This document shows, one piece after another, positions 18,091 through 27,143 of a stretch of DNA of 64,000 bases. Numbering within the stretch: the stretch's first letter is position 1; each line of letters opens with the position of its first letter. Made by a program: the position numbers and the translations under genes. The stretch is taken from assembly GCF_015708085.1 (NCBI RefSeq), contig NZ_JADNYM010000012.1:84115-148114 (forward strand), in the 5' to 3' direction. Origin of the DNA: Arthrobacter terrae. Lineage in GTDB: Bacteria > Actinomycetota > Actinomycetes > Actinomycetales > Micrococcaceae. The notes below the pieces were generated by a model. It did not search any database and had not been told where the DNA came from. It saw only the letters and a list, made by a program, of their open reading frames with translations.

Positions 18091-18999
18091 CTAGGCCGGA
18101 AGGGCAATGCCACCACCGTCCGTTGCCTGGGCAAGCCCGTCAGTCAGTAGTCCCGCAATGGCTCGTTCCAGCTGGCTTTCTTCGGCGTTGAGCCGATAGA
18201 GCCGGGCCAACTCCGAGCCTACCGGATGTTCGGAATGCGCCGGGGCGAAGAGCAGCCCGCGCTGCAGCCCCGTTCCGGCGGCGCGCAGCACCGCCATCAC
18301 GGCCCCGCGCACCTGCCGGTCCGTGCCAGCCCAGGCCTGGCCCTTTGGCTGGTATGTAGGTGCGGGCTCACCGGCGGCAAGCCAGGCACACTTTTCCTGG
18401 ACGGGGCATTGGGCGCAATTGGGTGAGCGGGCGGTGCAGATCAACGCCCCGAGTTCCATCACCGCGGCGTTCCATCGCACCGACTGTCCCGGTTCGGTGG
18501 GGAGCAAGTGGTCGGCCAACCGGGTTTCCGCTGCGGTCAGTGCAGGTGCCGGTAGCGCGGTCCCGGATATCAGGCGGGCATGCACGCGGCGGATATTCGT
18601 ATCCACCACGGTTGCCCGGCAGCCGAAGGCAAATGCGGCGACGGCGGCAGCCGTGTAGCTGCCGACTCCCGGCAAACTCAGCAGCGCCGCGTAGGAGCCG
18701 GGTACCTCACCGTCGTGCTCATTCGCCATGAGCGTCGCGGCCGCGTGCAGCCGCAACGCCCGGCGCGGATAGCCCAGCCGGCCCCAGGCACGGACCGCCT
18801 CGCCGGAGGGAGCCTGCGCTAAGGCCGTAGGGTCCGGCCAGCGGAGCAGCCAGTCCTGCCAGACCGGCAGCACGCGCGTCACGGGAGTCTGCTGGAGCAT
18901 GACCTCGCTGACCAACACGCCCCACGCAGAACAATCCGGATCCCGCCAGGGCAGGTTCCGGGCATTCGATGCGAACCAACTGATGATTTCTTCGTGCAA
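18091..18999 (-). CDS. mutY: A/G-specific adenine glycosylase MutY
   Basis: Removes adenine mispaired with 8-oxoguanine. The protein has the HhH-GPD fold: catalytic Glu in SEVMLQQTPVTRV, hairpin LPGVGSYTAAAVAAFA, catalytic Asp in VVDTNIRRVHARL, and the 4Fe-4S loop C-x6-C-x2-C-x5-C (CTARSPNCAQCPVQEKCAW). The C-terminal lesion-recognition domain is short. A TTG at 18999 is preferred because GAGGAC lies 8 bp upstream; another TTG at 19017 would add six residues. It lies near radA and disA, though in a separate unit. Confidence 0.94.
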   Translation of the reverse strand: MHEEIISWFASNARNLPWRDPDCSAWGVLVSEVMLQQTPVTRVLPVWQDWLLRWPDPTALAQAPSGEAVRAWGRLGYPRRALRLHAAATLMANEHDGEVPGSYAALLSLPGVGSYTAAAVAAFAFGCRATVVDTNIRRVHARLISGTALPAPALTAAETRLADHLLPTEPGQSVRWNAAVMELGALICTARSPNCAQCPVQEKCAWLAAGEPAPTYQPKGQAWAGTDRQVRGAVMAVLRAAGTGLQRGLLFAPAHSEHPVGSELARLYRLNAEESQLERAIAGLLTDGLAQATDGGGIALPA

Positions 19000-19080
19000 C
19001 TGAACGTCCTCAAGCAATATCGAATAAAAAACACAAACCGTTGCCGGAATAATGCTAACGGGCGCGCGGTAATCTCCGGC

Positions 19081-19119
19081 TGCTGCTGCTGCTGCTGCTG
19101 CCGCTGCTGCCGCTGCGGC
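19081..19119. repeat. TGC trinucleotide repeat in the mutY divergent gap
   Basis: Seven uninterrupted TGC units (19081-19101) continue as imperfect CGC/TGC units to 19119. The tract lies between the divergent starts of mutY (18999) and the gene at 19163. Confidence 0.9.
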
Positions 19120-19162
19120 GTGGTGACAAGCCTGCAGGGGCGCGGGAACCTACAGTGGAGGG

Positions 19163-19930
19163 ATGGTAGGGAAGGGTAACGGGCGCGATGACAACAGGCA
19201 CGGAAGCGGAACCGGCCGTACTTCCCCCGGCCGTAATTCTCCTGGCCGCCCATCCCCGCGGGTGATTTTCCGCCGTCGCCGGGCAGCGGTGGCTGCCGCG
19301 CTGCTGGTCTTGATCGTAATCGTTGTCGCAGCGCTTGCAGTCGTTTCCTTTCTGCGGCCGCGCACCGACCACTCCGGTTCTGCAGCGTCATCTTCCGGTG
19401 CCGGCGCCAGCGTCTCACCGCAGGCAACCGCATCGTCGACGGCAGGGCCGGAAACTACAGCGCCGGACGCGACAGAGTCGGCGCGTGCAACCAGCACCGT
19501 CCCGGCCGGAAGCGCCAGCCCGACGCCGACGGCAGTTGCCGCGTGCGCGGTGGACGCGGTTACTGTCACGGCGGGCACGGATGCGGTCGTCTACACCGCT
19601 GGGCAAAACCCCGTGCTGACGCTCAAGGTGACGAATAGGTCCAAGTCACCGTGCACGGTCAATGTTGGTACCAATCAGATGGAGTTCCTCATCTCCAGCG
19701 GAGATGACAGAGTCTTTTCCTCCAAGGACTGCCAGGAGGACGGCGCGGACCTTTTCAAGACAATTGCGCCGGGTGCCTCCGAATCGGCCAATTTCCCATG
19801 GACCAGGGTTCGTTCGTCTGCCGGTTGTGCCGCCGTTACCGCCACGCCGGGAGCCGGCGGAGCTTACTATTCGCTGACCGCTACCCTGGGACCATGGACC
19901 AGCCCTAAAGTCTCCTTCGAGCTGCAGTAA
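19163..19930 (+). CDS. Membrane-anchored extracytoplasmic protein, unknown function
   Basis: A 255-residue protein with a basic N-terminus rich in Gly, Arg and Ser, and one transmembrane helix at about residues 41-65 (AAVAAALLVLIVIVVAALAVVSFL). A low-complexity Ser/Thr/Ala linker follows (about 70-125), then a beta-rich C-terminal domain with four cysteines likely to pair outside the membrane. VYTAGQNPVLTLKVTNRSKSPC resembles Ig-like or DUF4232-type domains that start with a conserved N-R-S-x-x-P-C turn. Function unknown. A downstream direct repeat separates it from convergent disA. Confidence 0.7.
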   Translation: MVGKGNGRDDNRHGSGTGRTSPGRNSPGRPSPRVIFRRRRAAVAAALLVLIVIVVAALAVVSFLRPRTDHSGSAASSSGAGASVSPQATASSTAGPETTAPDATESARATSTVPAGSASPTPTAVAACAVDAVTVTAGTDAVVYTAGQNPVLTLKVTNRSKSPCTVNVGTNQMEFLISSGDDRVFSSKDCQEDGADLFKTIAPGASESANFPWTRVRSSAGCAAVTATPGAGGAYYSLTATLGPWTSPKVSFELQ

Positions 19931-19967
19931 AGCCGGAATCGCACTCATGCGGGCAGCCGCAGCAACG

Positions 19968-20007
19968 CGGGAACCGCGGGTAGTTGACCCGGGAACCGCG
20001 GGTAGTT
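19968..20007. repeat. Direct repeat of an 18-bp unit (22-bp period) at the disA 3' end
   Basis: CGGGAACCGCGGGTAGTT occurs at 19968-19985 and 19990-20007. The second copy runs into the disA stop codon. The GGGAACCGCGGG core could pair as a weak hairpin. Confidence 0.85.
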
Positions 20008-21079
20008 AGAGGAACCGGTCCAGCAGGCTTGCCTCTGCGATCCGGGACAGCCCTTCACGAACCGTTCTGGCGCGTTGTTCGCCAATCCCATCCACCACCA
20101 TTAGCTCATCAATGGTGGCCGCCATCAGGTTCTGCAGACCGCCGAAGTGATCCACCAGTCTGTCCGCGACCGCCCGCGGCACGGCCTTGAGCCCGGACAC
20201 CAGCCGGTAGCCTCGGGGTCCGATGATCGCCTCCAGTGATTCCGGACCAGTAGTCAGACCAACGATGTTCGCGATCCGGCTCAGATCGATCAGCTCCGTG
20301 GGGCCTATTCCCTGAAGTGCGGCGACGGCAGCGTCAATTTCGGCCGAAGTCCGGGAAGCGGAATAGTCGCGGATGACCATTTCACTGCCAGGGCCGCGCC
20401 CCACCGTCAGCTCGTCATGCTGGAGAGACAGCAGCCGGCCGTCCACGCCCAGTTCCAGAACATACTGCGCAATTTCTTCGGAGATCCGCCGAACCATTTC
20501 GTGCCGCTGCAGCGTGACGGCAACGTCCCGGACGGTCACCATGGCCTCGATTTCCAGGGCGGAAAGCGAGCTGGTGACCTGGTCCAGCCGGGACCGGTAG
20601 CGCTCCAGCGTTGCCAGCGCCTGATTGGCCCGGGCAAGCACCTTTTCCGAGCCCTCGAGCACGTAGCGCAGACCGTGCACGTAGAGGGCGATAATCTGCA
20701 TCGATTGGCTGACCGAAATGACCGGTACGCCTGTCTGTATGGCTACCCGTTCGGCGGTTCGGTGCCGGGTGCCGGATTCCTGCGTTTCAATGCTGGGATC
20801 GGGGACCAGCTGCACTGCTGCCCGCAGGATCCTGTTCGCGTCCTTGTCACAGATGATCGCGCCATCCATCTTCGCCAGTTCGCGCAGCCGCGTCGGGGAG
20901 AATTCAATACCTATGTCGAAGCCGCCGGAACACAGTTGGTCAATGGTGCGGTCGGAACCGAGGACTATTAGTGCACCCGTTCGTCCGCGCAGGATCCGCT
21001 CCAGGCCGTCACGCAGCCCGGTTCCGGGTGCAACCCGGGCCAACGTGGCCTTGAGGGCTTCTTCGGGGCTCCGGGCCAT
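20006..21079 (-). CDS. disA: DNA integrity scanning protein DisA, diadenylate cyclase
   Basis: DisA makes c-di-AMP from two ATP and stops when it meets branched DNA. The 357-residue product has the N-terminal DAC domain with the catalytic motifs DGA (72-74) and RHR (105-107). A central helical spine follows, and the C-terminal HhH DNA-binding domain includes NLMAATIDELMVVDGIGEQRA. It is full length. It follows radA by 93 bp on the same strand, the usual actinobacterial order, and is probably cotranscribed with it. Confidence 0.96.
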   Translation of the reverse strand: MARSPEEALKATLARVAPGTGLRDGLERILRGRTGALIVLGSDRTIDQLCSGGFDIGIEFSPTRLRELAKMDGAIICDKDANRILRAAVQLVPDPSIETQESGTRHRTAERVAIQTGVPVISVSQSMQIIALYVHGLRYVLEGSEKVLARANQALATLERYRSRLDQVTSSLSALEIEAMVTVRDVAVTLQRHEMVRRISEEIAQYVLELGVDGRLLSLQHDELTVGRGPGSEMVIRDYSASRTSAEIDAAVAALQGIGPTELIDLSRIANIVGLTTGPESLEAIIGPRGYRLVSGLKAVPRAVADRLVDHFGGLQNLMAATIDELMVVDGIGEQRARTVREGLSRIAEASLLDRFL

Positions 21080-21172
21080 CGCCTTATTCCTTCCGCGGTG
21101 CGCGCGGGTGCTTCCGCGTTAGTCACAACGCCAATAATAGTAGAATCCGGCGCTTCGGATCACAGCGGCTGG

Positions 21173-22606
21173 TCATTCCTGCAGCGGTTTCACCTTGCGT
21201 TCCATAGCGGCGTCGCGGAAGAGCAGGTCCATTGCTTCGGCCAGATGATGGACCTCCCGGACCGAGAATCCCTTGGGTATTGTCCCGGCACCCTTTGGGC
21301 TGGCGGGCACTATGGCGTGCGTGAAGCCGAGGCGGTGCGCCTCGTGAATACGCTGGCTGATACCCGGGACCGGACGGACTTCGCCAGCGAGTCCGACCTC
21401 GCCGAACGCAATGAGCCGGTGGGGAATGGCCACCTTGGCCTTGGCCGAGGCCACAGCGAGCACAATCGCCAGGTCCATGGCCGGCTCGGTCAGCTTTACG
21501 CCGCCCACGGTGGCAACGTAGCTGTCCTCGCCGGTCAGGTCGGCACCGGCCCGCTGCTGGAGCACGGCAAGCAGCATGGAAACGCGGGACGAATCGAGAC
21601 CGGTGGCGGAACGGCGGGGCTGCGAGGTGGAACTGGCTGCAAGCAGGGACTGCACTTCGGCCAGCAACGGACGCCGGCCTTCCAGCGTGACAGTGATGCA
21701 TGTACCGGAGACCGGATCCTTGGTCCGGGAGACGAACAACCCGCTGGGATCGGCGAGGCCAATAATTCCGTGTTCGGTGAGGTCAAAACAGCCCACCTCG
21801 TCCGTGGGTCCGTAACGGTTTTTGATGGCGCGGACCAACCTGAGGCGGGAATGGCGTTCACCATCGAACTGGCAGACGACGTCCACCAGATGCTCCAGCA
21901 GGCGCGGACCGGCGATGGATCCGTCCTTGGTGACGTGGCCGACCAGCAGGGTAGTCATATTGAGCCGCTTTGCCGCAGCAATGAGGGAAGCGGCAACCTC
22001 GCGGACCTGTGAGACGCCGCCTGCACTACCGTCCACGGCGGCGCTGCTGAGCGTCTGAACGGAATCGACAATCAGCAGTTTGGGCATCAGTGCCTCCACC
22101 TGACCCAGCGCAGCTCCCAGATCGGTTTCCGCGGTCAGATACAAAGTGTCGGCAACGGCACCGATCCTGTTGGCGCGCAGCTTGACCTGCGCCGCCGATT
22201 CTTCGCCGGTTACGTAGAGCACATCACGGACCTCCACCCGATCCTCATTACGCGCAAATTTCGCCGCTACGTCCAACAGCAGAGTGGATTTCCCGACGCC
22301 GGGCTCACCGGCCAGCAGGATGACAGCGCCGGGAACCATGCCTCCACCGAGCACCCGGTCCAGTTCGGGAACGCCGGTAGGCAGGTATGCCGCCGTCGAC
22401 GCATCCACATCCGCAATCTTCAGCGCCGGAACGGCAACGGCAGTTGCCGCCGTCGTTCTGGCGACGCTGACGCCGGATTCCTCCACGGTTCCCCAGGCCT
22501 GGCACTCGGCGCAGCGACCCACCCACTTGGCGGTGGACCAGCCACATTCGGAGCATTTGTAGCCTTGTGAGGGTGTCCGCCCGGTGCGGAGGGATTTTGT
22601 TGCCAT
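21173..22606 (-). CDS. radA: DNA repair protein RadA
   Basis: RadA is a RecA-like hexameric helicase that drives branch migration in recombination. Residues 18-35 form the C4 zinc motif (C18, C21, C32, C35). Walker A is GEPGVGKST at 100-108, the RadA-specific KNRYG motif lies at about 258, and a Lon-protease-like C-terminal domain completes the 477 residues. It is the first gene of the radA-disA unit and divergent from pstS. Confidence 0.96.
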   Translation of the reverse strand: MATKSLRTGRTPSQGYKCSECGWSTAKWVGRCAECQAWGTVEESGVSVARTTAATAVAVPALKIADVDASTAAYLPTGVPELDRVLGGGMVPGAVILLAGEPGVGKSTLLLDVAAKFARNEDRVEVRDVLYVTGEESAAQVKLRANRIGAVADTLYLTAETDLGAALGQVEALMPKLLIVDSVQTLSSAAVDGSAGGVSQVREVAASLIAAAKRLNMTTLLVGHVTKDGSIAGPRLLEHLVDVVCQFDGERHSRLRLVRAIKNRYGPTDEVGCFDLTEHGIIGLADPSGLFVSRTKDPVSGTCITVTLEGRRPLLAEVQSLLAASSTSQPRRSATGLDSSRVSMLLAVLQQRAGADLTGEDSYVATVGGVKLTEPAMDLAIVLAVASAKAKVAIPHRLIAFGEVGLAGEVRPVPGISQRIHEAHRLGFTHAIVPASPKGAGTIPKGFSVREVHHLAEAMDLLFRDAAMERKVKPLQE

Positions 22607-22683
22607 GAAACCAGCGTAACGGCGCCCACTGACACTGACCGTTGTGGCCGGTCGGCGGCAACGTCCTCGGAAGGTCCCGAACT

Positions 22684-22705
22684 GTTCACCGGCCGTTCAT
22701 TTGCC
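22684..22705 (+). promoter_or_regulatory. PHO-box-like direct repeat upstream of pstS
   Basis: GTTCACCGGCC (22684-22694) and GTTCATTTGCC (22695-22705) are two 11-bp direct repeat units beginning GTTCA. This matches the form of actinobacterial PhoP boxes described in Streptomyces (repeats of about GTTCACC every 11 bp). It lies about 110 bp before the pstS start. Confidence 0.65.
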
Positions 22706-22813
22706 CCGGACCGTCCCGTTACCTGGGCTGCATAGCGTGAACAGCGGTAAGGCACACCAATGGCTCCTGCACTTTGGGGCCGATCTGCGATTCCCTGGAA
22801 GGGGCAAAATTTA

Positions 22814-23941
22814 GTGAAGGCATTTCGCTTTGGGCAGGCTGCGGCAGTATTGACGGCCGGCGCTCTTGCACTGACGGCCTGCGGCGGCAATTCCAGCGTT
22901 GCCGGCACGTCCTCCGCCGACGCATCCGGGTCGGCAACGGCCGCGGCGGATTACAGTACCCTCTCCGGCACGGTCACCGCCGGCGGTTCCAGCGCGCAGG
23001 CCAACGCCCAGGCCGCCTGGAGCGCGGGGTTTAAGGCGCAGGCCGCGAAGGTGACTATCAACTACGACAAATCCCAGGGATCCGGCGGCGGTGTCACCAA
23101 CTTCATCTCCGGCTCGTACGATTTTGCCGGTTCCGACGCCTATCTTTCGGCGGACCAGGCCACGAAGGCGCAGGCCGTCTGCGGCACCGGCGGGGCGGTA
23201 AATCTTCCGGTCTATTTAGATGGTGTGGCGATTGTCTTCAACCTCAAGGGCGTGGACAAGCTGCAGCTTTCTGCCGGTACCCTGGCGAAGATCTTCACAC
23301 AGCAGATCACGAGCTGGGACGATGCGGCCATCAAGGCCGACAATCCGGGTGCCACGCTGCCCTCCACGGCTATCACCACGGTGACACGATCGGACGGCTC
23401 CGGTACCACGCAGAACTTCAGCAACTACCTTCACCAGGTTGCTCCCGACGTCTGGACCGCTCCGGCCAGCAATAAGTGGCCGGTAGCCGGTTCCTCGGCT
23501 CAGCAGGGCGGCTCGGGCGTGGTCAACACGGTCAAGGCCGGCGACGGCACCATCGGCTATGCGGACCACAGCGCCATCGGTGACCTGCCGGCTGCGGCCA
23601 TCAAGGCAGGGGACAAGTACGTTTCGTTCAGCCAGGACGGCGTCACCAAGGCGATTACGACGGCGGTGACGCCGGCTAAGAGCACAGTGGCCGGCGATCT
23701 GGGCCAGGACATTGACTACACCAAGCTCACTTCCGGGGACGCCTACCCAATCCCGCTGATCTCTTACGACATCCTCTGCACCCAGTTCAAGGACGCGGCG
23801 CAGGCCAAGCTGGCCACGGCCTACATTGACTACATTGTCAGCGATCAGGGGCAGAAGATCGCAGCGAAGAACGCCGGCTCCGCGCCGCTGCCGATCGAGC
23901 TGGCTGACAAAATCCGGGCGACACTGAAGACGGTTTCGTAG
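22814..23941 (+). CDS. pstS: Phosphate ABC transporter substrate-binding lipoprotein PstS
   Basis: The high-affinity phosphate binder that delivers to PstCA. The mature protein begins at C23 of the lipobox LTAC, so it is a lipoprotein tethered outside the membrane. Typical phosphate-pocket segments are GTVTAGGSSAQANAQ, SQGSGGGVTNF, DYAFGSDAYLS-like FAGSDAYLS and RSDGSGTTQNF. The chosen start is GTG at 22814, behind GAAGGGG; the open frame reaches 22760 but lacks a better start. First gene of pstSCAB. Confidence 0.95.
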   Translation: MKAFRFGQAAAVLTAGALALTACGGNSSVAGTSSADASGSATAAADYSTLSGTVTAGGSSAQANAQAAWSAGFKAQAAKVTINYDKSQGSGGGVTNFISGSYDFAGSDAYLSADQATKAQAVCGTGGAVNLPVYLDGVAIVFNLKGVDKLQLSAGTLAKIFTQQITSWDDAAIKADNPGATLPSTAITTVTRSDGSGTTQNFSNYLHQVAPDVWTAPASNKWPVAGSSAQQGGSGVVNTVKAGDGTIGYADHSAIGDLPAAAIKAGDKYVSFSQDGVTKAITTAVTPAKSTVAGDLGQDIDYTKLTSGDAYPIPLISYDILCTQFKDAAQAKLATAYIDYIVSDQGQKIAAKNAGSAPLPIELADKIRATLKTVS

Positions 23942-23943
23942 AT

Positions 23944-25122
23944 GTGAGCAGCTCATTGACGACAGAAACCACAGACCCGCCCGTGCCGGGTAAGCCAATG
24001 CCCGATAAGCCAATGCCCGATATGCCAATGCCCGATAAGCCACCGGCGGGCAAACCGAAGGCAGCCACCAGGGCCAGGCCCGCGGACCGGGTCTTCAAGT
24101 TCCTGAGCACCTCGGCGGCCGTTTCCATCATGGTGATTCTGGCCGGGGTGGCGCTCTTTCTGCTGGTCCGGGCGCTGCCGGCGATCACGGCGGGCTGGAG
24201 CACCAATCCGGAGCTCAAGTCCGGGGTCACCGGAGGCTTCGCCAGCTTCTGGGCGTACGTTTCTCCCCTGGCGTTCGGGACGGTGTGGGCTTCGGTGATC
24301 GCGCTGCTGATGGCCACGCCGGTCGCGATCGGCATTGCGCTCTTCATTTCGCACTACAGCCCACGACGGATGGCGAACTTCCTCGGTTACATCATCGATC
24401 TGCTCGCCGCCGTACCGTCCGTGGTCTACGGACTCTGGGGCATTCTGGTGATGCGGCCTTTCCTGCTGCCGATGCAGGAATGGCTCAACGCCTACCTGGG
24501 CTGGATCCCGCTCTTCAGCGGGAAGGTCACCTCCACCGGCTCGAGCATTCTGACCGGTGCTGTGGTCCTGGCGGTGATGGTTTTGCCGATCATCACCGCC
24601 ATCAGCCGCGAAATATTCCTGCAGACTCCCAAGCTCCATGAGGAGGCCGCGCTGGCACTGGGCGCGACACGCTGGGAAATGATCCAGCTGTCCGTGTTCC
24701 CGTACGCCCGCTCCGGCGTGGTGAGCGCTGTTTTACTGGGATTGGGAAGAGCGCTGGGTGAAACCATGGCCGTCGCGATGATCATATCGCCGGCCATTAT
24801 CGCCTCTTTTCGAATCATTACCGAGGGTGAAAACCCGCAGACCATCGCGTCCAATATTGCGCTGAACTTCCCGATCGCCACCGGGATGCAGCGTGACGCG
24901 TTGATTGGCACCGGACTGGTGCTGTTTGTGATCTCGCTTGCCGTTAACATGTTGGCCCGGCTGATTGTGAATGTTAAGCCGCGCAAGAAGCCACCGAAGA
25001 AGAAAGTGCCAACCGGCGACGGCGGACGGTCACCTGCCGAGGCTGCCGTCGGGGCCGCTATGGTGGCGGCCGTGGGTGCCGGCGCGGACAGGGACCGCAC
25101 TAGCGAAGGAGGGTTGTTATGA
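23944..25122 (+). CDS. pstC: Phosphate ABC transporter permease PstC
   Basis: One of the two membrane subunits of the Pst importer. The C-terminal 310 residues hold six transmembrane helices and the permease EAA loop (HEEAALALGATRWEMIQLSVFPYA). The first 45 residues are an unusual cytoplasmic tail built from KPMPD units (PMPDKPMPDMPMPDKP), encoded by a 15-bp tandem repeat. The C-terminus also carries an Ala/Gly-rich extension. The start is GTG, 2 bp after the pstS stop. Confidence 0.94.
   Translation: MSSSLTTETTDPPVPGKPMPDKPMPDMPMPDKPPAGKPKAATRARPADRVFKFLSTSAAVSIMVILAGVALFLLVRALPAITAGWSTNPELKSGVTGGFASFWAYVSPLAFGTVWASVIALLMATPVAIGIALFISHYSPRRMANFLGYIIDLLAAVPSVVYGLWGILVMRPFLLPMQEWLNAYLGWIPLFSGKVTSTGSSILTGAVVLAVMVLPIITAISREIFLQTPKLHEEAALALGATRWEMIQLSVFPYARSGVVSAVLLGLGRALGETMAVAMIISPAIIASFRIITEGENPQTIASNIALNFPIATGMQRDALIGTGLVLFVISLAVNMLARLIVNVKPRKKPPKKKVPTGDGGRSPAEAAVGAAMVAAVGAGADRDRTSEGGLL
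23991..24041 (+). repeat. 15-bp in-frame tandem repeat in pstC N-terminus
   Basis: TAAGCCAATGCCCGA is present at 23991-24005 and 24006-24020, with a one-base variant at 24021-24035 and a partial copy to 24041. It encodes K-P-M-P-D units. Confidence 0.95.
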
Positions 25123-26219
25123 CGGCTGCAGCCAACACGCTCCGGCATCCTGCCGTCCGAAACCGCCTGACGACGCGGCAGTTACCCAAACGGGCCGGTC
25201 TTTACACCCTGATCGGTGCGTTCATCCTTGCCGCAGCGGTGCAGGGGCTGACGGGCTTCAACTGGTTTGGACTGCTGGCCTTTACCTGTATGTTCTACCT
25301 GCCGGCCATCTACCTCCTGTCCCTGGTCAAGGAGAACCGACGCAGGGCGATGGACCGTTTGATCCGCGCGCTGGTGACGGTGGCGTTCGGGCTGGCTCTT
25401 GCGCCGCTGATCTCCACGCTCTGGACGGTCGTCAGCAAGGGCCTGGGAATCCTGAACTGGGAGTTCATCAGCACCACCGGGGGAGCGGCCCGGATCAATC
25501 CGGATACTCTGGAGCTCGTCTCCTCCTCCGGCGCACTGCAGGCGATCGTCGGAACGCTACAGATCACCGGACTGGCCACACTGTTCTCGGTGCCGATCGG
25601 CCTGTTGGCGGCCATCTACCTGGTGGAATATGCCCAGCCCGCATTCTGGCTGCGCCGCACGGTCAATTTCCTCGTCGACGTCATGACGGGCATCCCTTCC
25701 ATCGTCGCCGGTCTGTTCGCATTTTCGCTTTTCACCCTGCTGCTCGGACCGAAAGCGTTCAGCGGCCTTTCTGCCGCCGTCGCCCTTTCGGTCCTGATGA
25801 TCCCGACCGTCGTGCGCGCCTGCGAGGAGATGCTCCGCCTTGTTCCCGCCGACCTGCGCGAAGCGTCCTATGCGCTCGGCGTGACCAAGTACGTCACCAT
25901 TGTGCGCATTGTGATTCCGACGGCGATCGCCGGCATCGCGACCGGCGTCACGCTCGCTATTGCCCGCGTGATCGGGGAAACCGCCCCGATCTTCATGGCG
26001 GCCAGCTTCACCGATTCGTTCAACGCGAACCCGCTCTCCGGGCCCATGCAGACGCTTCCGGTGATGGCGTATACCGGCTATAAATTCCCCGGCCAGGACA
26101 TCGATCTATCCAACAATCAGGCGTGGGGTGCGGCGCTGCTGCTGGTGCTGCTGGTCATTGTACTGAACCTGGTTGCCCGAATCATCGCCATGATCTTCGC
26201 CCCCAAGACCTCCCGTTAG
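25119..26219 (+). CDS. pstA: Phosphate ABC transporter permease PstA
   Basis: Second permease subunit of the Pst importer, 366 residues. An N-terminal pair of helices precedes the six-helix core with the ABC coupling loop [35 protein letters not shown] (only partly quoted by its key residues CEEML...LREASYALG). The later motif [13 protein letters not shown] is typical of PstA. ATG overlaps the pstC stop (ATGA), indicating coupled translation. Confidence 0.94.
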   Translation: MTAAANTLRHPAVRNRLTTRQLPKRAGLYTLIGAFILAAAVQGLTGFNWFGLLAFTCMFYLPAIYLLSLVKENRRRAMDRLIRALVTVAFGLALAPLISTLWTVVSKGLGILNWEFISTTGGAARINPDTLELVSSSGALQAIVGTLQITGLATLFSVPIGLLAAIYLVEYAQPAFWLRRTVNFLVDVMTGIPSIVAGLFAFSLFTLLLGPKAFSGLSAAVALSVLMIPTVVRACEEMLRLVPADLREASYALGVTKYVTIVRIVIPTAIAGIATGVTLAIARVIGETAPIFMAASFTDSFNANPLSGPMQTLPVMAYTGYKFPGQDIDLSNNQAWGAALLLVLLVIVLNLVARIIAMIFAPKTSR

Positions 26220-26229
26220 AAGGAACCAC

Positions 26230-27045
26230 ATGTCCAAGAGCAACGGTGTTGGCAAGAGCATCAGTGTTGGCAAGAGCATCAGTGTCAAAGACCTCAATGT
26301 CTACTACGGCGGGTTCCTGGCCGTCCACGATGTCAGCATCGACATTGCCCCGAGATCGGTGACGGCCTTTATCGGGCCCTCCGGCTGCGGCAAGTCCACC
26401 CTGCTGCGCACGCTGAACCGGATGCATGAGGTGCTTCCGGGCGCCCATGTCACCGGAGAGGTGTTGGTGGATGGGGACGATCTGTACGGCGCGGGGGTTG
26501 ACCCGGTGACGGTGCGCCGGCAGATCGGGATGGTTTTTCAACGGCCCAACCCGTTCCCGACCATGTCCATTAAGGAGAACGTGCTGGCGGGGGTCCGGCT
26601 CAATAACCGGCGCATTTCCCGCTCAGCCGCCGACGAGCTGGTGGAAACGTCGCTGCACAGCGCGAATCTGTGGAACGAGGTCAAGGACCGGCTGGATAAG
26701 CCCGGCCAGGGGCTCTCCGGCGGCCAGCAGCAGCGACTGTGCATTGCCCGCGCCATCGCTGTGGAGCCGCAGGTGCTGCTGATGGATGAGCCCTGCTCGG
26801 CGCTGGATCCGATCTCCACGTTGGCGGTGGAGGATTTGATTAACGAGCTCAAGGACAGCTACACGGTAGTGATTGTGACCCACAATATGCAGCAGGCCGC
26901 CCGTGTTTCGGACAAGACGGCGTTTTTCAATATTGCCGGCACGGGGAAGCCGGGGAAGCTGATCGAATACGCCCAGACCGCCACCATCTTCAATAACCCC
27001 GCGCAGAAATCCACCGAGGATTACGTTTCGGGCCGATTCGGGTAG
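26230..27045 (+). CDS. pstB: Phosphate ABC transporter ATPase PstB
   Basis: Energises phosphate import. It has Walker [10 protein letters not shown] (about residues 46-54), the signature [14 protein letters not shown] and Walker [13 protein letters not shown]. The first 18 residues contain a duplicated SVGKSI hexapeptide ([14 protein letters not shown]) from an 18-bp tandem duplication, which is not part of the ABC fold. The start follows AGAAGGAACCAC. Last gene of pstSCAB. Confidence 0.96.
   Translation: MSKSNGVGKSISVGKSISVKDLNVYYGGFLAVHDVSIDIAPRSVTAFIGPSGCGKSTLLRTLNRMHEVLPGAHVTGEVLVDGDDLYGAGVDPVTVRRQIGMVFQRPNPFPTMSIKENVLAGVRLNNRRISRSAADELVETSLHSANLWNEVKDRLDKPGQGLSGGQQQRLCIARAIAVEPQVLLMDEPCSALDPISTLAVEDLINELKDSYTVVIVTHNMQQAARVSDKTAFFNIAGTGKPGKLIEYAQTATIFNNPAQKSTEDYVSGRFG
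26246..26281 (+). repeat. 18-bp in-frame tandem duplication at the pstB start
   Basis: GTGTTGGCAAGAGCATCA occurs twice without mismatch at 26246-26263 and 26264-26281, six codons after the start. Confidence 0.95.
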
Positions 27046-27083
27046 GTCCGCGTACCATTCTGCGCACCGTTGCGGGCCGGGCG

Positions 27084-27106
27084 TGCGCAGGAGATACTCC
27101 TGCGCA
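27084..27106. terminator. Hairpin between convergent pstB and PiT genes
   Basis: TGCGCAGGAG (27084-27093) and CTCCTGCGCA (27097-27106) form a perfect 10-bp stem with a 3-base loop. No T-run follows. Further TGCGCA hexamers flank it. A bidirectional role between convergent genes is likely. Confidence 0.55.
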
Positions 27107-27143
27107 GCGGAAGGGCCCAAGTCTGCGCAGCTTTTGCCGCAGT

